A stretch of DNA of 64,000 nucleotides from Vogesella urethralis (GTDB lineage Bacteria > Pseudomonadota > Gammaproteobacteria > Burkholderiales > Chromobacteriaceae). The notes beneath the pieces were generated by a model. The model did no database searches. It saw only the letters and a list, made by a program, of their open reading frames with translations, and had not been told where the DNA came from. Below, in pieces: positions 8,270 to 17,812 of this stretch (the stretch's first letter is position 1; each line of letters opens with the position of its first letter). Made by a program: the position numbers and the translations under genes. The DNA is taken from the NCBI RefSeq assembly GCF_007644045.2, contig NZ_VMDW02000051.1:1-64000 (forward strand), read 5' to 3'.

Positions 8270-9802
8270 TCACCACAGTAAAAAACGGGCGGGCAGCAAT
8301 TTGCCCAGAATGTCGCGCTCGCCACCGTTGAGCGGCTTCAGGCGGGTAGCCGCCGCCAGAAACAGCAGCATGCCGGCCGCACACAGCAGCAACTGGCTGG
8401 CAATGCCCGCCGGCCACAGCGGCACCACCCCACCCAGCAGCAACAGCAGCAGGCTCCCCAGCAGCAGCAGCTTGCCCAGGCCATACCAGTCGAAATGGAA
8501 CGCCAGGCCATCGCGGCGCAACAGCAGCAATACAGTGCCGCACCACAGCAGCTCGGACAGGCACAGCGTCAGCACCACCCCGCTGATACCGGCCAGTTGT
8601 GCCAATAGCGGCAGCAAGGGCAAAGCAAGACAGGCGCAGAAAGTGGCACGAACATTGGCCTGCGCACGCTCGATGGTCAGCGTGACCAGGCTGAGTACCA
8701 GGTGCGCGGTCTGCAGCATCAGCAGACACAGCAGCGTGGCCAGCAGGCTGCCCATTTGCGGGTAACGGCCACCACTGAGCCAGTGGCCCAGCGTATCGCC
8801 GCATACCAGCATCAGCACCGCCGCCGGCAGCAGGCTCATCAGATTGGCCTTGAGAATGAGGTTGGCGTAACGCTGCAACTGGGCATAATCCCCGTTTTCC
8901 ACGTAGCGTGACACCATCAGCGGCCGTACCCAGCCCAGCAGCAACTGCGCCGGCAAGTAGTTGCGCACCATGTCGGTCAGCGACTGGGCAAAGCCCAGCG
9001 CGGCAGTACCGGCCGCGCCCAGCAGCCGGGTAGTCAGCAGCAACAGCATATTGCTGCCGTAGATCTGGCCTACGCATTGCACCAGGTAGAACCGGCGCGA
9101 CACCGCGGCAGCATCGGCGTTGTGATAGCTGGCCAACTGGTTGGCCGCAGCCGGCTGGCGGCTGCTGTGCTGCAGATAGCGCGCCAGCGCCGCCAGGCTC
9201 CAGCACAGCGATACCAGTAGCAGGCACAACTCGATCATGACCACGCTGCGCGCGCTGGCGGACAGACTGCCGTGCCACACCAGGCCGTAACCGCCCAGCC
9301 GTACCGCATTGCGTAGCAGCACACTGCCCTGGGCACTGCCCTGCATCAGCAGGCTGGCCATCACCTCGTCGCAAAAACGCAGCTGGTTACCCAACACCAG
9401 TACCCATGCTAGCCATGCCAGCTCGGCATGCAGCGTATGCAGGTGCAACACCGGCAGCAGATAGCCGGCCAGCGGCCACAGCAGCAGCACAAAACCACCG
9501 CTGTAGCCCAGGCGCCGCAGCTGCAACCGCCAGACAAACCGCGGGAAGGCCGCCGGTGCCAGCCGCAGCCGGTACTCGGTGACGTAACGCTGCGCCATGG
9601 TAGACAGGCCCAGGCCGCTGATCAGGTAAGCCATCTCGCACAAGGCTACCAGCGCCACATAGGCGGCAAACACGCTGGCATCCAGCACCCGTACCGACAG
9701 CAACAGCGCCGCGATGCCCAGCAGCGCAGCACCGACCTTGCCCAGCATGAAATGCAGCAGGCTGCGGCGCGCCTTGTGCAGCGAATAATGCCCACCGCTC
9801 AT
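8270..9802 (-). CDS. Wzx-like polysaccharide flippase (MOP superfamily)
   Basis: A 510-aa integral membrane protein with about 12-14 hydrophobic helices, starting with LLHFMLGKVGAALLGIAALL and LISGLGLSTMAQRYV as in Wzx/MATE-type lipid-linked oligosaccharide flippases. It would move the undecaprenyl-linked repeat unit to the periplasm for polymerisation. ATG overlaps the preceding GT2 stop (ATGA). Confidence 0.85.
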   Translation of the reverse strand: MSGGHYSLHKARRSLLHFMLGKVGAALLGIAALLLSVRVLDASVFAAYVALVALCEMAYLISGLGLSTMAQRYVTEYRLRLAPAAFPRFVWRLQLRRLGYSGGFVLLLWPLAGYLLPVLHLHTLHAELAWLAWVLVLGNQLRFCDEVMASLLMQGSAQGSVLLRNAVRLGGYGLVWHGSLSASARSVVMIELCLLLVSLCWSLAALARYLQHSSRQPAAANQLASYHNADAAAVSRRFYLVQCVGQIYGSNMLLLLTTRLLGAAGTAALGFAQSLTDMVRNYLPAQLLLGWVRPLMVSRYVENGDYAQLQRYANLILKANLMSLLPAAVLMLVCGDTLGHWLSGGRYPQMGSLLATLLCLLMLQTAHLVLSLVTLTIERAQANVRATFCACLALPLLPLLAQLAGISGVVLTLCLSELLWCGTVLLLLRRDGLAFHFDWYGLGKLLLLGSLLLLLLGGVVPLWPAGIASQLLLCAAGMLLFLAAATRLKPLNGGERDILGKLLPARFLLW

Positions 9803-10800
9803 GCTGCGCCCTCCAGTTCCACCGCGGGCAAGCCGTTCGCAGCGGGCAGTCTGGGATAGCGCGCACCAAGCAGCATAGCCAGCATCAGTACATGCCAATC
9901 CAGCAGGGACAAACTGGCGTGCCGCACACTGCGCTTGCGCACCGCCAGCAAGGCCCATATCAGGACCGGCAGCAGCAAGGCGGCTGCGGCCAACCCGGCC
10001 GGCACCACCCCGCCGATGACCGCCACCGCCAGCAGCAGCATCAGCAGCCAGTAGCCCAGCATCGCCAGACCAAAGCGCATTTCGTGCACGGCGCTGGCAA
10101 ACCACGGTTTGCCCCAGGCGCCGCGCAGCAGTACCCCTGCCGCCATCGCGCGGCGGCTGCGCCAGTGCCTGGCCAGCAAGGCCAGCGTGCCCAGGCTGTG
10201 GCCGGTATGGCGTGCCGCCACCATCGGCAGGCGCTGCAGGCGGTAGCCGGCACTGCGCAAACGCATGCCCAGCTCGGCCTCTTCGTAGGCTTTCAGGTTC
10301 AGGTCGGCCGCGTAGCCACCAGCTGCCGCGATGGCATCGCTACGGTACAGGCCGCCGCCATTCAGGCAACGCACGTCGCCGGCGCGGGTGGACAAGCCGT
10401 TACGCACGCGGATGCGGTCGATATCGTTGGTAATGCGGGTATCCACCACGTAACCGGCCACCCCGGCCAGCGCCGGGTCGGCCTGCAAGGCGGCCAGTGC
10501 TTGTGGCAGGTAGCCCGGCTCCAGCACCATGTCGGCATCCAGCAAGTAGACGTACGGGTAGCGGGCAAACTGGTAGCCCAGCTGCACGCCGGCGCCGCAA
10601 CCGCGCTGCTGCGGGTCGGCCAGTTGCACGATGCGCACCGGAAAACGGCGGGCAATGGCCACGGTCGCGTCGGTGGAGCAGGAGTCGGCCACGATGATCT
10701 CGCCCTCGCCGCCCAGCTCGGCCAGTGCGGCGCAGGCAGCCTGCAAGGTGGAGGCGATTTTTTCTTCTTCGTTAAAGGCCTTGATCAGGATGGACATCAT
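9799..10800 (-). CDS. Family 2 (GT-A) glycosyltransferase with C-terminal membrane helices
   Basis: A 333-aa enzyme. The N terminus MMSILIKAFNEEEKIASTLQ and IIVADSCSTDATVAIARRF are the GT2 nucleotide-binding elements, and YVYLLDADMVLEPGYL contains the metal-binding DxD. ED/E-type base residues follow in LKAYEEAELGMRLR. Two or three hydrophobic helices (about 240-285) anchor it in the inner membrane. The start ATGATG overlaps the upstream stop codon. Confidence 0.85.
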   Translation of the reverse strand: MMSILIKAFNEEEKIASTLQAACAALAELGGEGEIIVADSCSTDATVAIARRFPVRIVQLADPQQRGCGAGVQLGYQFARYPYVYLLDADMVLEPGYLPQALAALQADPALAGVAGYVVDTRITNDIDRIRVRNGLSTRAGDVRCLNGGGLYRSDAIAAAGGYAADLNLKAYEEAELGMRLRSAGYRLQRLPMVAARHTGHSLGTLALLARHWRSRRAMAAGVLLRGAWGKPWFASAVHEMRFGLAMLGYWLLMLLLAVAVIGGVVPAGLAAAALLLPVLIWALLAVRKRSVRHASLSLLDWHVLMLAMLLGARYPRLPAANGLPAVELEGAA

Positions 10801-12245
10801 GGGCTTACCGCCTCCTGTTTCGGCGTAATCAGCGCCCAGCCAATCAGCAACCAGGCCAGAAAAGCCCCGCGTGGATCGGTCAGCAAGGGCGAGGTGGGCG
10901 AATTCATCAGCAGGAAGACCCAGCAAGCCAGGCCAGCGCTGGCCAGACGCAGCTGCAACGGCGAGAGCGGTTGCATGATGCGGTACACCAGGCCAGCCCC
11001 CAGCGCCAGATACGCCAGCAACATCAGCAGCGCGCAGAACCAGCCGCCTTCGGCAAACAGGTTGGGCCAGTAGGTATCCACCAGAAACAGTTCCTTGCGG
11101 AACCACCAGAAGCGGTGAAAGCCCAGGTCCTGGAACAGGGTAAGGTCGAATTTCTGCGCGCCGGCACCGCCATAGGTGCCCAGACCGGCACCGAGCGGGA
11201 AATACTGCTGCGCTGCCCGTATCCCGCCTACATACAGCTCGGCACGTTCCGACAGCTGGCCGCGCCCAAGGCCCCATTGCGCGAACAGGTCCAGTTCGGC
11301 AATACCGCCCAGCCATAACCCCCAGGCCAGCAACACGGCACCAGCCGCCGGAAACAGCCATACCAGCACGTTATGGCGGTGCTTGACCGCATACACGGCG
11401 GCAATACCCAGTACCACGCCCAGGGTTTCCTGGCGCTGGCCCGACAGCAGCAATACCAGTACCACTAACGCGGCATAACCATAGAAAAAGCGCAGACTGC
11501 GGTCGAACAGGAACCACACCGTGATCACGGCGTAGGCGGCGTAGGCAGCCAGATAGCCGGAATGCGTGAAGATGGCCCGGTTCTTGTTGAAGCTGCCACC
11601 CAGCAGCTCATTGTGCTGCCAGGCCGGAATGCCGCCGAACACCTGCAAAAAGACCGACGGTGCCGTTTGCTCCAGCAGCAGCGCCGGCAGACACAACAGC
11701 AGCAATACCAGCACCATGCGCCGCAGCGACGGCATCAAGCGGTCACGGTGCAAAAACAGGCCAGCACACAGCAGCATCAGTGGCAACTTGGCGTTGTACA
11801 TCAGCTGCCAGGCAGCGGCCATGGCGTGGCTGCGCCCCAGGAAGGTGGAAAGCAGCAACAGCCCATGCGCTAGCCCGAATAGCCACAAGAAGGCGTTGAC
11901 GCTGGCGTCGTGGCGGCACGTATCGCGGTTGAACAGCCACAGCACCGGAAACAGGAAGAACAGGCCGGCCTCCAGCACATAGCCTAGCGGCAGCCCCAGG
12001 CGCTCATGCACAACCCCTGCCAGCAAGAAAACGGCCAGCAAGGTATCGAATGCTGCGCGCTCCAGCGTGGCGCGACCGATCGCATGCCGGTAATACAGCA
12101 TGGCTACCGCCGGCAGGGCCAGGATGCAGGCCAACAGCAGTAATAGCCCTTTGCCGTGCGCCAGCAGCCAGGCAAACGGCAAGCATGACAACAAGGTCAG
12201 CAGCAGCGGGCGCCAGCTAGCAGCCGTATCGAATGTGCTTCGCAT
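10797..12245 (-). CDS. O-antigen ligase/polymerase-like membrane protein (Wzy-type)
   Basis: A 482-aa polytopic protein with about ten hydrophobic helices and a large central periplasmic loop (around 330-400, containing LGAGLGTYGGAGAQKF), matching Wzy polymerases and O-antigen ligases. In this setting it probably polymerises the flipped repeat units. Start: ATG overlapping the epsI stop (TGATG); a GTG one codon earlier is possible. Family assignment rests on topology and the loop motif. Confidence 0.75.
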   Translation of the reverse strand: MRSTFDTAASWRPLLLTLLSCLPFAWLLAHGKGLLLLLACILALPAVAMLYYRHAIGRATLERAAFDTLLAVFLLAGVVHERLGLPLGYVLEAGLFFLFPVLWLFNRDTCRHDASVNAFLWLFGLAHGLLLLSTFLGRSHAMAAAWQLMYNAKLPLMLLCAGLFLHRDRLMPSLRRMVLVLLLLCLPALLLEQTAPSVFLQVFGGIPAWQHNELLGGSFNKNRAIFTHSGYLAAYAAYAVITVWFLFDRSLRFFYGYAALVVLVLLLSGQRQETLGVVLGIAAVYAVKHRHNVLVWLFPAAGAVLLAWGLWLGGIAELDLFAQWGLGRGQLSERAELYVGGIRAAQQYFPLGAGLGTYGGAGAQKFDLTLFQDLGFHRFWWFRKELFLVDTYWPNLFAEGGWFCALLMLLAYLALGAGLVYRIMQPLSPLQLRLASAGLACWVFLLMNSPTSPLLTDPRGAFLAWLLIGWALITPKQEAVSP

Positions 12246-12916
12246 CACAGCGCCACATCCTTGCCAAACAGTGCCGGGCGCGCGGTCGGGGCCATGGCTC
12301 GGAACAGCTCCTGCACAAAAGCCTGCTGCAAGGCGTAAGCACGGCTGCTGTCGTTATCCACGCTGGAAACGCGGAACAACAAGCCGTCCGGGATAGCACC
12401 ACGCAGGCCGTAGCCGATCTGCACCAGTTTCTGCGACTCGCGCGCCGCCACCGCGTGCTCGCCGATCAGCAGCCAGTAGCTGATGGGCTCCACACGCGGG
12501 CCCATGCTGGCCACCAGCTGCCGTACCTGCAAGCCGCCCCAGCGCGTCTGCTGCGTCGGCCCCACCACAAAGCCCTGCGCCGGGTAGCAGATTTCGGGGT
12601 AGTGCACGCTGTTGCTGCCGTCACGCTGGTCGCGGCCGTAGGCTACCGCCAGCATTACGCGCTCGCCCTGCGGGTTGACATAGGTACGCGTCAAGGTCTG
12701 CGAATACACCTTTTCCAGCCTGGCGGCCAACTCCGGCGACAAGGCCACCACGTCTTGCTGCGGGTCGAGCTGCCACTGGCCGAAACGCGCCGGCACCATG
12801 TCATCCAGCTTGATCTGGCGGCTATCAGCCAGAAAGGTGCGCGGGGTCAGCTGCCAGGCGGCCAACGCTGCCAGCAGTAACAGCAGCGCGATCACAGATT
12901 GGCGTAGCAGGGTCAT
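12245..12916 (-). CDS. epsI: Exosortase-associated protein EpsI
   Basis: A 223-aa protein with one N-terminal membrane helix (about 7-24) and a periplasmic domain carrying the EpsI/DUF3485 signature VHYPEICYPAQGF near residues 128-140. EpsI accompanies exosortases in EPS loci and is sometimes fused to them. Its ATG overlaps the stop of the exosortase gene, the expected partner order. Confidence 0.9.
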   Translation of the reverse strand: MTLLRQSVIALLLLLAALAAWQLTPRTFLADSRQIKLDDMVPARFGQWQLDPQQDVVALSPELAARLEKVYSQTLTRTYVNPQGERVMLAVAYGRDQRDGSNSVHYPEICYPAQGFVVGPTQQTRWGGLQVRQLVASMGPRVEPISYWLLIGEHAVAARESQKLVQIGYGLRGAIPDGLLFRVSSVDNDSSRAYALQQAFVQELFRAMAPTARPALFGKDVAL

Positions 12917-13809
12917 GCCTTGCCTCCCGCCGGCGCGTCCGGCCAGACTCGGCCCAGAAGCAAGTCAAACAGGAACATGCCGGCCAGGGCCATGCTGAAC
13001 AGCAGCAGGCCGGCAAAATCATGGATAAAGCCCTGGCCGGCCGCGTCGCCGTAGTGGTAGGTCACCAGGATCAGGATCACCACCCGCACGATGTTGGCCG
13101 CAAACGCGATCGGCAGGATGGCCAACAGCAGCAACACATTGCGCAGCACGAAGTCGTGGCGCGACTGGTGCACGTACAAGGTGCCTACCGCCAGCAGGCT
13201 GAACAGCGAATTCATGCCGGAGCAGGCGTCGGCCACGAGCAACTGGTACTGCCCTACCGACAGCATGACGCCGCTGCGGGCCACCGGGTAACCCACCTGG
13301 TACAGCAGCACTTCTGCCACGTGCGACACCTGGTTTTTCAGCACGCCGGTCAAGGCGTCTACCACGCCTGCTGGCAGCGGAATCAGGAACAGCATGAACA
13401 GCAGGGCAAACCAGTGCCGGCGCAGCATTGCCACGCCGCCACTCATCAGCATCAGGCCGGCCAGCAAGGGGATGAAGCTGCCCACTTCCAGCATCAGGAT
13501 GGCTTGCGAGCGCCCCAGCACGTAGGCGGCGACGGCCAGCAGCAGGCACAGGCCGCCTGCCAGCGGGCTGGCCTGGCTGGCGTGGGCGGCAGGCTGGCGC
13601 TGCTGCCAGAACAGCCAGGCCACCACCAGCAGGATCATCGGGCCGTGGCCTTGCTCCGGGGTATTCCATAGCGTGGTCGCCAGACGGTAGACCGTCGGCA
13701 ACAGCCAGCTGGCGATAGCCAGTAACAGGATGGCGTGGCGAGTGACAAAGGCCAGCGGATCGAACGCCGGCGCCGGCGCGTTCACGGCAGCAGCTTGCGA
13801 GGCACGCAT
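12913..13809 (-). CDS. xrtB: Exosortase B
   Basis: A 298-aa inner-membrane protein with about eight helices. The catalytic triad expected of the exosortase/archaeosortase family is visible: Cys196 in LLVADACSGMNSL, Arg242 in FAANIVRVVILI and His263 in GFIHDFAGLL. It should cleave PEP-CTERM proteins at the PEP motif; three candidate substrates are encoded in this window. Length and the adjacent epsI gene fit the B type of the Methylobacillus-like EPS loci. Confidence 0.92.
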   Translation of the reverse strand: MRASQAAAVNAPAPAFDPLAFVTRHAILLLAIASWLLPTVYRLATTLWNTPEQGHGPMILLVVAWLFWQQRQPAAHASQASPLAGGLCLLLAVAAYVLGRSQAILMLEVGSFIPLLAGLMLMSGGVAMLRRHWFALLFMLFLIPLPAGVVDALTGVLKNQVSHVAEVLLYQVGYPVARSGVMLSVGQYQLLVADACSGMNSLFSLLAVGTLYVHQSRHDFVLRNVLLLLAILPIAFAANIVRVVILILVTYHYGDAAGQGFIHDFAGLLLFSMALAGMFLFDLLLGRVWPDAPAGGKA

Positions 13810-13812
13810 CGC

Positions 13813-14685
13813 TTAGTGCTCCATGGTCAGCACGCAGCCGAGCACCGTGGCGCCTGCCACCTGCAACTGGTCGCGCACGCTTTGCAGGCCCTTCACCGGG
13901 CTGCGGTGCTGGCGGCCCACAATCAGCGCCGCGCCGGCGCGTGCCGCTACCAGCTGGGCATCGGCAACCTGCTGCATCGGGTGGCTATCCAGCAGGATGA
14001 CGTCGTAGGCCTGGGCCAGCTGGTACAGCAGCTCGCCAAAGCTTTCGCGCGATAGCAGCTCTTGCGGATTGGGCGCCGGGTTGCCGGCCGGCAGTACCGA
14101 CAGGTCGCGCAGCTTGTCTACCCGCACGATGGCTTCGGTGCCGCAGCGACCGGCCAGCAAGTCGCTGAGGCCGGCACGATTGGGCAGGCCAAACAGCGTG
14201 TGCTGCTGCGGCTGGCGCAGGTTGCTGTCCACCAGCAACGTCCGTTCGCCCAGCTGCGAGAACACGATGGCCAGGTTGGCCGCAGTCAGGCTGGTGCCGG
14301 CCCCGGCTTCGTAGCCGGTCAGTACCACGCTGCGGCGGGTATCGTTCAGCCAGCGCAGCATCAGCTGGCTACGCAGGCTGCGCAAGGCTTCTACTTTGGT
14401 ATCGAACGGCTGGTAGGCCGCAATCAGGCGCGGGTCCAGCCCGGCATCGCCTTCGGCCAGAAACGGGTAGGAAAACTGCTGCGCCAGCGCTTGCTGGATA
14501 TCCTGCTCGGTAATGAAACCCAGCTGGATGGCGGCCTCGCCAAAACGCAGGTTCTGCTCCTTCTGCAGTTGCAGCGCCTTCTCCGCCTCCAGCGGGGTCA
14601 GCTTGCCGCTGTCCAGCAGCAACTTGCCGATATGGCCGGCAGCCGGTGCCGGCGCCGTGTGAAAGTCGTAGTTCATCAGGCTCAT
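13813..14685 (-). CDS. epsG: EpsG-like chain-length kinase homologue with altered Walker A
   Basis: A 290-aa protein: a short N-terminal MshEN-like helical domain (about 15-90, GKLLLDSGKLTPLEAEKAL) followed by a BY-kinase-like ATPase domain. The P-loop position reads GYEAGAGTS (124-132), lacking the Walker lysine. The Walker A' position is LLVDSNLR, with the second Asp replaced by Asn. No C-terminal tyrosine cluster is present. It works with the Wzz-like EpsF encoded just upstream (ATGA overlap). It may be a non-kinase or atypical regulator. Confidence 0.8.
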   Translation of the reverse strand: MSLMNYDFHTAPAPAAGHIGKLLLDSGKLTPLEAEKALQLQKEQNLRFGEAAIQLGFITEQDIQQALAQQFSYPFLAEGDAGLDPRLIAAYQPFDTKVEALRSLRSQLMLRWLNDTRRSVVLTGYEAGAGTSLTAANLAIVFSQLGERTLLVDSNLRQPQQHTLFGLPNRAGLSDLLAGRCGTEAIVRVDKLRDLSVLPAGNPAPNPQELLSRESFGELLYQLAQAYDVILLDSHPMQQVADAQLVAARAGAALIVGRQHRSPVKGLQSVRDQLQVAGATVLGCVLTMEH

Positions 14686-16061
14686 GACACCATCCGCTTG
14701 CGTCGTGCCCACCACCAGGGGGCAGGTTTGTCTTTCTCGGCCAGCACCGCCAGTACCGGCAGCCCCAGCAGGGTTTCGATATCGCTGCTGGCGCGTACCC
14801 GCCGGTCGAACAACTCGGCCAGCAAGGCGCTGATGACGCCCATCAGCAGGCCGACAAAGACCGCCAGCAGCATATTCACCAGCAGGCGCGGGCTGGCCGG
14901 CGCAGTCGGTTCCACCGCCGATTTCAGCATCGAGATATTGGCCTGCTCGGAGCGGCTTTCCAGCGCCGTCTGCGAGAAGCGCTGCAGCGCCTGGTCGTAG
15001 CTGCGCTGGGCGTTATCCACGTCGCGTTGCAACACATCCAGCTTGGCGCGCTGGGTTTTCAATTCCAGTACGCGCGCCTTTTGCTGCTGCAAGGCTCCTT
15101 CCAGCGCGCCCTGGCGGCTGGCCGCGTTGCCGGCGGCACTGTCCAGGCCGCCCGCGTACTGGGCCATCAGTTGCTGCAGTTGGCTGCGGGTGGCTTCCAG
15201 CTCGGCCTGCGCCTGCTGGTAGTGCGGATGATTGGGGCCGTTTTTCTGCGCCAGCTCGTTGAACTTGGCTTCTTGCGACGCCAGCTGGTTCTTCAGTTGC
15301 TGGATCAGCGGGTTGTTCAGCACGTCGGGCGCAGCCACGCCGCCACGCACGCGGGAGCGGGCGTCGGCGGTAGCGCTCTGCAGGCCCACCAGCTGGCTGG
15401 AAAGCTCGTTCAGCCGCTGCGTCTCGATATCCACTTTCTCGTCACTGGCCACGATGCCGTGCTCTTGCTGGTAGCTGGACAGCTGCTGCTGTGCCGCCTC
15501 CAGCTTGGCTTGCAGCTCTTTCAGCTGCTGCTGGAAAAACTGGTTGCTCTGGAACGCCGCCGCCGTGCGCATCTCGCCCAGCATGCGGATATAGGCTTCG
15601 GCAAAAGCGTTGGTGACGGTGGCCGAAAAGCGCGGGTCCGGCGATGTATAAGCCAGGGTGATGACGTTGCTTTCGCGGCTGGGCTGCACATCCAGCCGCG
15701 ACAGCAGGCGATCGGCCAGCCAGAAGCGCATGTCGCCACGGCCACCGGTAGCGGCCAGCCAGCTATCACGCAGCGCCGGAATGGCGGTAAGCCCCAGCCC
15801 GTCGACCACTTTCAGCGCCACGCTCTGGCTTTGAATGATGTCGACCTGAGTGGCCATGAAACTGGGGGCCAGGTAGCCCTGTACCGGCGAACCGGTCACC
15901 GGGTCGACGGCTTTGACGTCTACCGCCAGTGCGGCTTCGGCCATGTACTGCTTCTGCATCAGCACCGTGGTCGCCGCCGTGGCCAGCACCACGGTGCCAA
16001 AGGCGGCAATGCCCACCCACTTGCGGGCTTTGATGATCTGGACGAATTGCGAGATATTCAT
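14682..16061 (-). CDS. epsF: Chain length determinant protein EpsF (Wzz type)
   Basis: A 459-aa inner-membrane protein with TM helices near 15-33 and about 398-420 and a long periplasmic coiled-coil hairpin between them (QQQLKELQAKLEAAQQQL, LEGALQQQKARVLELKTQR). The proline-rich segment before TM2 (SAVEPTAPASPRLL) is the Wzz signature. It sets polymer length together with the polymerase and the EpsG ATPase-like partner. Confidence 0.9.
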   Translation of the reverse strand: MNISQFVQIIKARKWVGIAAFGTVVLATAATTVLMQKQYMAEAALAVDVKAVDPVTGSPVQGYLAPSFMATQVDIIQSQSVALKVVDGLGLTAIPALRDSWLAATGGRGDMRFWLADRLLSRLDVQPSRESNVITLAYTSPDPRFSATVTNAFAEAYIRMLGEMRTAAAFQSNQFFQQQLKELQAKLEAAQQQLSSYQQEHGIVASDEKVDIETQRLNELSSQLVGLQSATADARSRVRGGVAAPDVLNNPLIQQLKNQLASQEAKFNELAQKNGPNHPHYQQAQAELEATRSQLQQLMAQYAGGLDSAAGNAASRQGALEGALQQQKARVLELKTQRAKLDVLQRDVDNAQRSYDQALQRFSQTALESRSEQANISMLKSAVEPTAPASPRLLVNMLLAVFVGLLMGVISALLAELFDRRVRASSDIETLLGLPVLAVLAEKDKPAPWWWARRKRMVS

Positions 16062-16074
16062 GTGCGTGCGCGGC

Positions 16075-16854
16075 CTAGAACAGGCTCTCCTGAACGTAGA
16101 TGACGTCGTTTTCCTGCAGCGTGTCGCTCAGTGCCGGCTCGATCTGGCGGATGCTGCCGTCGGGCTGGTTGCGGTGCAGTTGGAAGGCGCGATGCGAGGC
16201 ACGCGGGTTGAAGCCACCCGCCACCGACACCGCCTGCATCACGGTCATGCCGGGTTCCAGACGGTAGCTGCCGGGGCGGTTGACTTCGCCGTAGACGTAG
16301 AATTGCTGCATGCGCGGGATGTAGATGATGTCCCCGCCCTGGATGCGCAGCTGGCGGTCGGCGTCGCTGCCGGCCATCAGCTTGCTGATGAAGTATTCGT
16401 CACGACGGTCGCCGCGCAGCACGATCACCTTGTCGCCACCGCTGCTGTTGACGCCACCGGCGATCGCCAGCACGTCGATCAGGTTGGCCATGCTGTCCAG
16501 CGCGTAACGGCCAGGCTTGTAGACCTCGCCCACCACCGACACACGCACGCTGCGGTACTGGGTCACCAGCACGTTGACGTTGGCCTGTTTCAGGAAACCG
16601 CCGCCCTGCAGGGCTCGGGCGATCAGCGCTTCGGACTCGGTATACGACAGGCCCTGCAAGCGCAGCTTGCCTACCAGCGGAAAGGTGATGTCGCCATCCT
16701 TGTTAAGCTGGATTTCGGTGTTCAGATCGGCGTGGTCGTACACGCTGATCTTCACCACGTCGCCCGGCCCCAGCCGGTATTCGCCGGCATTGTCGGCCGC
16801 GTGCAGCAGCGGGGCCAGCAACATGGTGGCCAGTATCAGCAGACGGCGCATCAT
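16075..16854 (-). CDS. epsE: Polysaccharide export protein EpsE (Wza/BexD family)
   Basis: A 259-aa exported protein with signal peptide (ending LHA). A Poly_export domain begins YRLGPGDVVKISVYDH, and SLBB-type repeats (VSVVGEVYKPGRYAL, FYVYGEVNRPGSYRL) each carry the GEVxxPGxY motif. It would build the periplasmic/outer-membrane export channel. It lacks a lipobox, unlike Wza. ATG overlaps the epsD stop. Confidence 0.9.
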   Translation of the reverse strand: MMRRLLILATMLLAPLLHAADNAGEYRLGPGDVVKISVYDHADLNTEIQLNKDGDITFPLVGKLRLQGLSYTESEALIARALQGGGFLKQANVNVLVTQYRSVRVSVVGEVYKPGRYALDSMANLIDVLAIAGGVNSSGGDKVIVLRGDRRDEYFISKLMAGSDADRQLRIQGGDIIYIPRMQQFYVYGEVNRPGSYRLEPGMTVMQAVSVAGGFNPRASHRAFQLHRNQPDGSIRQIEPALSDTLQENDVIYVQESLF

Positions 16855-17795
16855 TTCAGGCCCTCGACAACAGATTCGGTACTCAATGCCGGCTTGGCCG
16901 CTGCCGGCGTGGCAGGGTTGGCCGCAGCCGGTGCCACTGGTGCCGCCGGCGTGTCAGGTTGGCTTACAGCAGGCTGGTGACGGGCGACGTACTCGATGTT
17001 GGCCGCTTTGCGCAGGGCAGCCAGCTTGTTCTGGGCGGTGCGCTCCAGGTCTTGCCGTTGCAGGTACTGCTTGATCTGGGCGTCGGCGTCGGTACGCGAT
17101 ACCGGCATGGTTTCGCTCTCGCGCAACAGCATCAGTACCAGTTGCTTGCCTTCCGGCACCGCCAGTACGTCACCCGGCTTCACATCGGTCATGCGCTCCA
17201 GCAGCGGCATCGGCAGCTGCTCGGCAGCCAGACGGACGCTGCGCTGCTGGTAGCGAATGCCCGCCTCTTGCATGACGGCCTGCATTTCGGCCACCGTCTT
17301 GATCTTGTCCAGCTTGGCCCGTACGCCGGCAGTCACCGCATCGGCGCTCACCTGGAAAGCCTCGAAACCGAAAATCTTGCGCTCGGCAAACAGCGCCGGG
17401 TGCTCGCGGTAGAACTGGTCCATGGCGGCAGAAGAAGGCGTGGTGTTGACCGCCAGCACTTTCTCGGCAGCGGCCTGGGCCAGAATCTGGCGGCGGGCTG
17501 CTTCCAGTGCTTGCAGCACATTGGGCTCGCGGTCCAGCTTCTGGCTGACGGCCTGCTGCACCAGCACTTCCTGGTCAACCAGCTGTTCCAGCAGCTTTTG
17601 CCGGGTGGCCTCGTCCACCTTGCCGCCTGGCTGGCTGCGGGCCAGATAGTTCAGCTGGTGCACGGTGATTTCAGTGTCGTTCACGCGGGCCAAAACCTGG
17701 CTGGGCGCAGGTTTTTCTGCAGCTTTGTCGGCGCAGCCCCCTAACAGCGTCAGGGACAAGGCGAGCGCCAGCATGGAGCGGTTTGCTTGCAACAT
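16851..17795 (-). CDS. epsD: EpsD family peptidyl-prolyl cis-trans isomerase lipoprotein
   Basis: A 314-aa protein with a lipoprotein signal (LTLLGGC, Cys21). A SurA-N/parvulin-like chaperone region starts VLARVNDTEITVHQLNYLAR and includes the rotamase-like LPMPLLERMTDVKPGDVL segment. It ends in an Ala/Pro-rich tail. In EPS loci of this type it is thought to help export components fold. The start ATG is 17 bp after the sugar transferase stop. Confidence 0.85.
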   Translation of the reverse strand: MLQANRSMLALALSLTLLGGCADKAAEKPAPSQVLARVNDTEITVHQLNYLARSQPGGKVDEATRQKLLEQLVDQEVLVQQAVSQKLDREPNVLQALEAARRQILAQAAAEKVLAVNTTPSSAAMDQFYREHPALFAERKIFGFEAFQVSADAVTAGVRAKLDKIKTVAEMQAVMQEAGIRYQQRSVRLAAEQLPMPLLERMTDVKPGDVLAVPEGKQLVLMLLRESETMPVSRTDADAQIKQYLQRQDLERTAQNKLAALRKAANIEYVARHQPAVSQPDTPAAPVAPAAANPATPAAAKPALSTESVVEGLK

Positions 17796-17812
17796 GGGAA
17801 GGATCCGTCGAT

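Noticed and set aside
8265-9374. Frame extending the nitroreductase upstream to 713 codons
   Set aside because: The added part overlaps the flippase gene out of frame; the real start is the ATG at 8264.
10801-11361. Frame extending the GT2 enzyme upstream to 520 codons
   Set aside because: The added part lies in the polymerase gene in another frame; the GT2 N-terminal motif begins at 10800.
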